Shown in pieces: positions 1 through 5,070 of a DNA stretch of 5,070 nt. Source of the DNA: Tagaea sp. Lineage in GTDB: Bacteria > Pseudomonadota > Alphaproteobacteria > CACIAM-22H2. The notes under the pieces were generated by a model. The model saw nothing but the letters and a program-made list of their open reading frames with translations. It did no database searches and had not been told where the DNA came from. Positions within the stretch are counted from its first letter, which is position 1; every line of letters begins with the position of its first letter. A program made the position numbers and the translations under genes. The stretch covers positions 1-5,070 of the forward strand of contig JAMNXK010000220.1 in the NCBI GenBank assembly GCA_023653245.1, read 5' to 3'.

Positions 1-2574
1 GAAACCGTCGAGCGCCGCTGGCCCGACGCACTCGGCGCCGCCGCGGCGGAGTTCCAGCTTTACGTGCTGCTCGAACAAGGCCGTTTCGCCGATGCCCAAG
101 CGGCCGCCGCGCGCCATTTGCGCCGCCGTTCCACGCCGGCCGACATCCAAGCCGCGATCGAGCCCTTCATGGCGCATGCGCGGCCGGCGCTGGCGTTCGC
201 CGCTTTGGGCGAATTCGCCCGGCCGCCCTCGGGCGACGCGCGCACCGATCTGGCGTTGCTGCGCCTGGCGCTCGAAGCGGGCGAGACGGCGGCGGCGCTG
301 GCGGGGTTCGAGGCGATCTTGCGCGGGCGCGTGGCCGCGTGGCCGCCGCCGGCCTTGGCCGGGCTGGTCGATGTCGCCTTCGTCCTCGACCGCGCGGACG
401 CGGCGTTCGAGCTCGCGCGCGCCCTCGATCCGGCGGCGGCGAGCGACGCGCAGCTTGGCGCCATCGCCCGGCGCGCGATCGATTCGGGCCGCTTCGATTT
501 CCTGCGCGAATTCGCGGCGCGCGCGGGCTTCGCGCGTTTCGAGCGGCCGCCGGTGCTGGGTGGCGAGGTGGCGCTGGTGCTCGGCGATCGCGAGCGCGCC
601 TTGGCGCTCGCCCGCCAGGCCGCCGCCGCGGGCGATTCGGATCTCGCCGATCCGTTGGCGGCCGCATCTTTGCTCGCCCGGCTCGACCGGCCGGCGGAGG
701 CGTTGGCGCTGCTCGCGCGCCTGGCGGACCGGCCCGACCTTCCCGATCAGGCCGGTGTGGATCTGGCCAATCTCTACGTCGCTTTGCGCCGCGCGGGCGA
801 GGGGCTTCCCGTGCTCGAACGCCTGCGCGCCCGCCGGCCGCAATCGCCGGCGATCGCGTTGGGCTGGGCGATCGTGGCGGCGCAAGCCGGGCGCGGGGAG
901 ATCGTGCTCGCCTGGCTGCGCGGCCAAGCCGCCGGCGCCGTGCCCGAAGCCACGCTGCGCGATCTGTTTTTCCTGGGCGGGGAGACGCGCGGCGCCGCCC
1001 TCCAGCTCGAAGCCGCGCGGCGCTTGCGCGCGCTGGAGGACACGCCCGAAACGCGGCTGCGTTTGGGCCAAGCGCTGCTCGCCTCGGGCGACGCGTCCGC
1101 CGCCTTGGCGCTGGCGCGCGCCGAGCGCGAATGGCCCGCCGCCTTGCGCGAAGAGGGCGAGTTCCTGCGCCGCGACGCGCTGCGCCTCGCCGCCGCGCGC
1201 GATCCGGCCGCCGCCGCCGAGCTGCGCGCTGATTGGCGCGCGCGTCTGGCCTCGCCCCAGCGCGCGGCGTCGGACGAGGCGCTTTACGCGCTGATCGAAT
1301 TGCGCGACTGGGACGCGGTCCTGCCCGCTTTGGCCGCGCGCGCGCGCGCCAATCCGCGCGAATGGCTGGGCGCTTTCGCGACCGCGGCCGCCGACGCGCG
1401 CCGGACGGACGCCGTGCTGCCGCTGCTGACCGAAATGGCCGGGCGCGCCGATCTGCCCGAAGCGACGCGCCGGGAGGCGATCTTCGCGCTGATCGAGCGC
1501 ACGCCGGCCGAGCGGCATTTGCCGGTCCTGCGCCGGGCCGCCGCCGAGTGGGGTGGGGAATGGCTCGACGCGCTCGACGCGGCCTTGGAACGCGCCGGGC
1601 GGCGCGACGAGCTGCGCGCCAATCTCGCCGCGCGCGCGCGCGACGCGCGCGTGCCGGTCGAAGCGCGCCGGGCGGCCGCCTTCCGCTTGCTCGAACTCGG
1701 CGACAAGCCGGGCGCGCTGGCGGCGTTCCAGCGCCTGGCCGAGAACGAAGCCGCCGACGGCACCAACGCGCAGCAGGCGCGCTTCTTGATGGGCCCGCGC
1801 CCGGCGCCCGCCGAGCTCGCCTGGCTCGAAGCCCGCGCGCGCGCCTCGGAAGGTGCGGTCAAGCTCGGCTGGGCGCGCGCTTTGGCCGAAGCCGGCGCGC
1901 CCGCGCGCGCGGCCGAAGCGCTCGGCGCCCTGCCGGTCGCGCCGGGGCGGCTGGGGGCGGAAGCGGCACTGGCCGTCGCCGAGTTCTGGGTCGCGACGGG
2001 CGCGCGCGCCGACCGGCCGCGCGCGGCCGCCGCGATCGAGCCGCGCGTGACCCGCGAGACCGATCTCGGGCGCACGCTGCGCTTGGCCGATATCGCCCTG
2101 GCCGTCGAGCGTCCCGACCTCGCCCGCCAAGCCTATGCGCGCGCGCTGGTGCTGGAGCCGACGTCCCGCCAAGCGCGGCGCGCGGCCGGGCTGTTCGCCT
2201 TCACCGACGGGGATTTCGAGGCGGCCAAGCGCCATCTCGAGCGTTTTCTGGCGCCGGGCGCGCCCGGCGATTGGGAAGCGCCGTATTTCCTGGGCGAATC
2301 GCTTTACCGTCTGCGCGATCGGGCGGGGGCGCGGCCCCGGCACGAGCAGGCTTTGGCCGCGATCGACGCGACGGCGAACCCGCCTTTCGCGGCGCGCGCG
2401 GCCCGGGCCTATCTGCTTTACCGGCTGAGCCGGACGGAGGAGTCGGTGGCGCTCTACGCGCGTCTGTTGCGCGAACGACCCCAGGATCGCGATCTGCGCG
2501 CGGATTACGCGGGCGTGTTGCTCGAGCTGGGCCGTCGCGCGGACGCGGAAATCGTGCTCGGCGGGCGCTCGTGA
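1..2574 (+). CDS. pelB: TPR-rich periplasmic scaffold protein, PelB N-terminal-type (5' partial)
   Basis: The frame is open from the first base, so the true start lies upstream; 857 residues are visible. The protein is almost entirely alpha-helical, rich in Ala, Arg, Leu and Glu, and contains no cysteine. It is built of degenerate TPR-like helix pairs. The clearest are near the C terminus: about residues 705-738 (containing QAYARALVLEP), about 739-786 (DFEAAKRHLERFL) and about 800-851 (SVALYARLLRERPQD, then DYAGVLLELGRRADAE). A GPRP motif sits at residues 598-601. In known Pel systems the TPR part of PelB is a periplasmic scaffold that binds the modifying enzyme PelA and leads polymer to the porin. 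That role is inferred here from the downstream barrel and PelD genes. The chain stops just after the last repeat, where a one-piece PelB would continue towards its barrel. Its stop overlaps the next start by four bases, suggesting translational coupling. No membrane segment or signal peptide is visible; these could only be in the missing N terminus. TPR scaffolds of BcsC or PgaA type are alternatives, but the neighbours favour Pel. Confidence 0.72.
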   Translation, partial: ETVERRWPDALGAAAAEFQLYVLLEQGRFADAQAAAARHLRRRSTPADIQAAIEPFMAHARPALAFAALGEFARPPSGDARTDLALLRLALEAGETAAALAGFEAILRGRVAAWPPPALAGLVDVAFVLDRADAAFELARALDPAAASDAQLGAIARRAIDSGRFDFLREFAARAGFARFERPPVLGGEVALVLGDRERALALARQAAAAGDSDLADPLAAASLLARLDRPAEALALLARLADRPDLPDQAGVDLANLYVALRRAGEGLPVLERLRARRPQSPAIALGWAIVAAQAGRGEIVLAWLRGQAAGAVPEATLRDLFFLGGETRGAALQLEAARRLRALEDTPETRLRLGQALLASGDASAALALARAEREWPAALREEGEFLRRDALRLAAARDPAAAAELRADWRARLASPQRAASDEALYALIELRDWDAVLPALAARARANPREWLGAFATAAADARRTDAVLPLLTEMAGRADLPEATRREAIFALIERTPAERHLPVLRRAAAEWGGEWLDALDAALERAGRRDELRANLAARARDARVPVEARRAAAFRLLELGDKPGALAAFQRLAENEAADGTNAQQARFLMGPRPAPAELAWLEARARASEGAVKLGWARALAEAGAPARAAEALGALPVAPGRLGAEAALAVAEFWVATGARADRPRAAAAIEPRVTRETDLGRTLRLADIALAVERPDLARQAYARALVLEPTSRQARRAAGLFAFTDGDFEAAKRHLERFLAPGAPGDWEAPYFLGESLYRLRDRAGARPRHEQALAAIDATANPPFAARAARAYLLYRLSRTEESVALYARLLRERPQDRDLRADYAGVLLELGRRADAEIVLGGRS
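2571..2574 (+). promoter_or_regulatory. GTGA stop/start overlap coupling scaffold and porin genes
   Basis: The GTG start of the porin gene (2571-2573) overlaps the TGA stop of the TPR gene (2572-2574). No strong Shine-Dalgarno sequence precedes it; the best candidates are weak G-rich stretches such as GGCGGGCG at 2560-2567. Translation of the porin therefore probably depends on ribosomes finishing the upstream gene, which would tie the amounts of the two proteins together. The start is fixed by the signal peptide that follows at once. The next in-frame ATG (2598) would leave too short a leader. Confidence 0.7.
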
Positions 2575-2627
2575 TCGCGCGGCTCTTGCTCGCGCTGATG
2601 CTGTTGGCCGCACCGGCCGCGCGCGCG
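2571..2627 (+). other. Sec signal peptide of the porin
   Basis: Residues 1-19 show a short basic n-region (R4), a Leu/Ala-rich core and an A-R-A motif just before Q20, which fits signal peptidase I cleavage between A19 and Q20. There is no lipobox cysteine, so this is not a lipoprotein. The segment shows that the barrel protein is exported on its own and is not merely the broken-off tail of the upstream protein. Confidence 0.85.
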
Positions 2628-4142
2628 CAGGAAGCCGTGCGCCTGGACGCGACCTTCGTGATCGACGGGGCGCTGGCCAATCTGCGCCTGACGCCGTCGC
2701 GCGCGAGCGAACCGCGCATCGAAGTTCGCGGGCGCGAGGCGGTGCTGCGTTTCGAAACCCCGCTCGCGCAATTCGACGGCGCGCCGCTGATCGCGCAAAT
2801 GCCGCGTTTCCTGGCCAATATCGCCGCCGGTTTCGACTCGGTGTTGATCCAGGCGACGCCCGACACGACCCTGGTCGCGCGGCGCGACGGCGCTTCGATC
2901 CTGATCGTGCTGCGCCTGGCCGAGACGCCCCAGGCGGCGGACGAACCCGATCCGATCGCGCTCGAACGCGCCGAGCGCCGGCTCGAACGTTTGCGCGCGG
3001 CGGCCGACGAACAGGCCGGTCGCTTCGGTATCGCGCGCGGGCGGCTGGCCGAGCTGATCGCGCGCGATCCGCGCGACTCCGATGCGATCGCGCAATGGGG
3101 CTCGCTCGAACGGCGCATCGGGCGCGCGCGCCGCGCGGGCGAACTCTACGATCGCGCGCTGGCGCTCGATGCCACGTCGCCCGAGCTGCGCACCGCAAGG
3201 ACGGAACTCGCGCGCGAGACCGCCGGCTTCGTGCGCCTCGAACCCGAATTCCGCCGCACCAGCGGCGGCGAAAAGCGCTATTCTGCGGGCCTCGCGGCCG
3301 AGCTGCCGTTCAACGAGGCGTGGCGCGCGTTGGCGCGCTTCGACACGATGCGCATGGACAATCCGGGCGTGCGGCGCGTGGGCGGGCTGAGCGCGCCGTT
3401 CAAGGGCGCGCGCAACCGGCTCGATCTGGGCGTGGCCCATCTCGCCGAGGACGGCGCCCGCACCGAAGCGCGGCTCTTCGCCAACGAGCGGCGCGTAGGC
3501 GCGGGCCTCTCGCATGCCATCGTCGGCGACTTCCAGCGCGTCGCGTTCGGCGCGGAGATCGGCCGGCCCTACTGGGACCAAGCGGAGTTTCTGGTCCAGG
3601 ACGGCACGCGCGATCGCGCTTTCGCCCAATACGAGCTGCCCGCGTTCTGGGGGCTCGCCTGGCGCGCGCGCGCCGGCCTCAACCGCTACAACCTGCCCGG
3701 CGCATCGGACGTGGCGCGGGCGGCGAGTTTCGACGGCGATGTGCGCTGGGCGCTGGATGCGTGGGCGCGCGGCTTGGCACTCGCCTATTCGGTCGACGGC
3801 GAATATCCGTGGAAGATCGCCACGCGCGCCGATCCTTTCGCATCGGGCGAGATCTTCCGCCCCTCCGGCTTGCGCTATCGCGAGATCCACGCGCTGCTCG
3901 CCCAATACGCGATCGATCTGGCGCGCGATCTCGATTGGGGCGTGCCGCTGGCCTTCGACGCCTCCGCCGGGCCCGGCTACGACCGCTATGGCCGTCGCGG
4001 CGGACCGCTGCTCGGCGCCGGCCTGACCTGGACGGGCGAGAGCAATCTCCTCGCCGGCGTGCGTACGGGTTACGGCCGCGGCGTGGGCCGCGATTCGGGC
4101 GACTATCTGAGCGTGGGAGGCTTCGTCGGATGGCGGATGTGA
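2571..4142 (+). CDS. pelB: Outer-membrane beta-barrel export porin, PelB C-terminal-type
   Basis: This is a complete protein of 523 residues. Residues 1-19 form a classic Sec signal peptide (MIAR, hydrophobic LLLALMLLAAP, then ARA before Q20). Residues about 22-117 are a beta-rich module with alternating hydrophobic residues, resembling AMIN-type or similar periplasmic domains. After an acidic Pro-containing linker, residues about 128-216 are helical and TPR-like (for example ELYDRALALDATSPELRTA). Residues about 217-523 are alternating amphipathic strands rich in Gly, Tyr, Trp and Arg with polar turns, as expected of a roughly 16-strand outer-membrane barrel, ending FVGWRM. In Pseudomonas the equivalent barrel is the C-terminal part of PelB and is the outer-membrane exit for Pel polysaccharide. 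Here it is a separate gene with its own export signal, overlapping the TPR gene before it and pelD after it. The mature protein has no cysteine. The Pel assignment rests mainly on gene context; a BcsC-, PgaA- or NfrA-like porin is less likely. Confidence 0.75.
   Translation: MIARLLLALMLLAAPAARAQEAVRLDATFVIDGALANLRLTPSRASEPRIEVRGREAVLRFETPLAQFDGAPLIAQMPRFLANIAAGFDSVLIQATPDTTLVARRDGASILIVLRLAETPQAADEPDPIALERAERRLERLRAAADEQAGRFGIARGRLAELIARDPRDSDAIAQWGSLERRIGRARRAGELYDRALALDATSPELRTARTELARETAGFVRLEPEFRRTSGGEKRYSAGLAAELPFNEAWRALARFDTMRMDNPGVRRVGGLSAPFKGARNRLDLGVAHLAEDGARTEARLFANERRVGAGLSHAIVGDFQRVAFGAEIGRPYWDQAEFLVQDGTRDRAFAQYELPAFWGLAWRARAGLNRYNLPGASDVARAASFDGDVRWALDAWARGLALAYSVDGEYPWKIATRADPFASGEIFRPSGLRYREIHALLAQYAIDLARDLDWGVPLAFDASAGPGYDRYGRRGGPLLGAGLTWTGESNLLAGVRTGYGRGVGRDSGDYLSVGGFVGWRM
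2634..2921 (+). other. Beta-rich N-terminal domain of the porin (AMIN-like)
   Basis: Residues about 22-117 of the porin alternate hydrophobic and polar residues in short strands (RLDATFVIDG, RIEVRGREAVLRFE, SVLIQATPDTTLVARRDG, SILIVLRLAE). The middle holds a Pro-containing segment around residues 64-85. Similar beta-sandwich modules, some of the AMIN family, precede TPRs in envelope proteins of alphaproteobacteria and often bind peptidoglycan or other envelope partners. Family membership is a guess from pattern alone; the domain boundary is clear from the acidic linker at residues 118-128. Confidence 0.45.
3219..4139 (+). other. Predicted outer-membrane beta-barrel domain
   Basis: Residues about 217-523 of the porin consist of strand-length alternating segments separated by Gly/Asp/Asn-rich turns, with aromatic girdle residues (Tyr, Trp, Phe) at strand ends. 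The size of about 305 residues suits a barrel of about 16 strands, like the PelB porin. The last strand, LSVGGFVGWRM, resembles a barrel-assembly signal but ends in Met, not the usual aromatic residue. Confidence 0.7.
4115..4120 (+). promoter_or_regulatory. Ribosome binding site of pelD
   Basis: GGGAGG lies inside the end of the porin gene, nine bases before the ATG at 4130. This is a good Shine-Dalgarno match at good spacing, and it favours ATG 4130 over the in-frame GTG at 4139, which is 18 bases away but would give the same GTGA overlap as at the previous junction. Confidence 0.65.
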
Positions 4143-5070
4143 AGGCCCCCGCCAAGCGCCTGCTCGGCCTCGACCGCGCCGCGGTCGTCGAGGCGATCCT
4201 GTTTTTCGCCGCCGCCTTGGCGATCGATTTCGTGTTCCTGGATTTCGACCGCTACCGCGATCTGAATCCGCACCCGTTCTGGATCGCGGTGCTGCTGGTG
4301 TCGATCCAATACGGCACCGCCGAAGGCCTGTTCGCGGCATCCGTCGCGACGGCGGCGTATCTCGTGGGGGCGACGCCCGAGCAGCGTGTCGATCAGGACA
4401 TCTACCAATGGCTGCTGGCTGCGACGCTGCTGCCGGTGCTGTGGTTCGTCGTCGCCGTGGTCGCGGGCGAGCTGACCGGGCGCATGCGCCGCGAGCGCGA
4501 CACGCTGCGCGAGGAGCTCGAGCAGGCGCGCAAACGCGAAGAGGTGATCGCGGCGGCCTATCGCCGGCTCGACCGGCGCCGCGAAAGCCTGGAAGCGCGC
4601 GTCGCCGGCCAGCTGCGCAGCGTGTTCGCGATCTACAACGCCGCCAAAGGCATCGAGAAGATGTCGACCGAAGAGGTGGTGGCGGGCGTCGCCGAGCTCG
4701 TGCGCACGGTGATGAGCCCGCGGCGCTTCTCGCTCTTCCTGCTCGCCAAGGGCGAGCTCGTCTTCGCGACGGGCGAAGGCTGGGACGCCGACGCGGGCGA
4801 GCGGCGCGCCTATGACGGGCAGTCGGCGCTGTTCCAGGCGGTCGTCGGTTCGCGCCGGACGCTGGCGGTCGCGGCCGCCGCCGACGCGAGCGTGCTGGCG
4901 GGCGAGGGGATTCTCGCGGGGCCGCTGGTCAATCTGGAATCCGGCGAAGTCATCGGCATGCTCAAGATCGAGGAGCTGGGCTTCCTGCAGCTCAACGTCA
5001 CCACGCGCGAGAATTTCCGCCTGTTGTGCGAATGGATCGGCACCGCCTTCGCGCAAGCGCGGCGCTTCGA
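4130..5070 (+). CDS. pelD: PelD, inner-membrane c-di-GMP receptor for Pel synthesis (3' partial)
   Basis: The first 313 residues are visible and the frame is open at the window end. Hydrophobic segments at about residues 19-38, 50-61, 63-80 and 94-113 give the four-helix membrane anchor typical of PelD; the second follows HPFWIAVLL and the third begins around QYGTAEGLFA. Residues about 118-158 are a highly charged heptad-like helix (coiled coil). Residues about 166-310 look like a GAF domain, with a strand pair (FSLFLLAKGELVFATGEGW) and a later strand-helix (VIGMLKIEEL, then a helix with C300). In Pseudomonas, PelD is about 455 residues with TM segments, GAF and a degenerate GGDEF domain that binds c-di-GMP through an RxxD site and switches on the PelF/PelG machinery. 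That GGDEF region lies past the window, so c-di-GMP binding cannot be confirmed here. The gene overlaps the porin by 13 bases. A GAF sensor of another pathway is the main alternative, but the topology and the porin neighbour argue for PelD. Confidence 0.83.
   Translation, partial: MADVKAPAKRLLGLDRAAVVEAILFFAAALAIDFVFLDFDRYRDLNPHPFWIAVLLVSIQYGTAEGLFAASVATAAYLVGATPEQRVDQDIYQWLLAATLLPVLWFVVAVVAGELTGRMRRERDTLREELEQARKREEVIAAAYRRLDRRRESLEARVAGQLRSVFAIYNAAKGIEKMSTEEVVAGVAELVRTVMSPRRFSLFLLAKGELVFATGEGWDADAGERRAYDGQSALFQAVVGSRRTLAVAAAADASVLAGEGILAGPLVNLESGEVIGMLKIEELGFLQLNVTTRENFRLLCEWIGTAFAQARRF
4625..5059 (+). other. GAF-like domain of PelD
   Basis: Residues about 166-310 follow the coiled coil and show the GAF order: a leading helix (VFAIYNAAKGIEKM), a second helix (VVAGVAELVRTVM), central strands, a loop region around residues 215-260, closing strands (ILAGPLVNLESGEVIGMLKI) and a final helix. 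In PelD of known structure the GAF domain packs against the degenerate GGDEF domain and is thought to serve in protein contacts, not ligand sensing. Confidence 0.65.

Noticed and set aside
92..1294. Plus-strand open frame of 400 codons within the TPR gene.
   Set aside because: Its Arg/Pro/Cys/Trp-rich translation is typical of a shifted frame in high-GC DNA; frame 1 gives a consistent helical-repeat protein.
1233..2570. Long upstream extension of the porin frame (open from 1233, giving 969 residues in total).
   Set aside because: The part before 2571 is an Arg/Gly/Ala-rich shadow of the TPR gene with no domain character; a clear signal peptide begins at the GTG at 2571.
2560..2640. Possible frameshift error splitting a single pelB.
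   Set aside because: A complete signal peptide with cleavage motif starts exactly at the overlap, which would not sit inside one continuous PelB chain. Only read data could exclude an error fully.
1..4142. Cellulose (BcsC) or poly-GlcNAc (PgaA) export system.
   Set aside because: These also join TPRs to a barrel, but the next gene has PelD architecture and no bcs or pga partner is visible in the window.
2505..4340. Minus-strand open frame of 611 codons.
   Set aside because: It lies antisense to the porin and pelD. Its translation is low-complexity Arg/Ala/Gly without recognisable folds, the usual by-product of GC-rich third codon positions.
4103..5056. Minus-strand open frame of 317 codons opposite pelD.
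   Set aside because: Rich in Arg, His, Gln and Asp with no hydrophobic core; the plus-strand frame gives a coherent four-TM plus GAF protein.

Overview
The window is very GC-rich (codons overwhelmingly end in G or C, with many runs of alternating C and G) and fully coding on the plus strand, with genes packed end to end. Composition and protein style (Ala/Arg-rich periplasmic TPR proteins, GTG starts, overlapping stop and start codons) suggest a high-GC Gram-negative proteobacterium, most likely an alphaproteobacterium of the Rhodospirillales type. That placement is inferred from style, not from a marker gene.

Layout: (1) 1-2574, the 3' part of a large TPR-type helical-repeat protein whose start lies upstream of the window. 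(2) 2571-4142, a complete 523-residue outer-membrane protein with a signal peptide, a beta-rich N-terminal module, a short TPR-like linker and a C-terminal beta-barrel. (3) 4130-5070, the 5' part of a membrane protein with four N-terminal transmembrane segments, a coiled coil and a GAF-like domain, best read as PelD, the c-di-GMP receptor of Pel exopolysaccharide synthesis. There is no intergenic space, and no internal promoter, terminator, RNA gene, mobile element or CRISPR array was seen.

Together these look like the middle of a Pel-type exopolysaccharide operon. In the Pseudomonas aeruginosa order pelABCDEFG, PelB is one polypeptide with a periplasmic TPR scaffold and a C-terminal outer-membrane porin; PelC is a small outer-membrane lipoprotein; PelD is the inner-membrane receptor that activates the synthase. 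Here the PelB functions appear to be divided between two overlapping genes, each with its own start, and the porin gene runs straight into pelD with no pelC between them. The expected working model is that polymer made by the inner-membrane PelD/E/F/G complex crosses the periplasm along the TPR protein and leaves through the barrel.

The points most worth a second look are the two-gene PelB, the missing pelC, and the extra N-terminal domain on the porin subunit, which might do a job normally done by another component.
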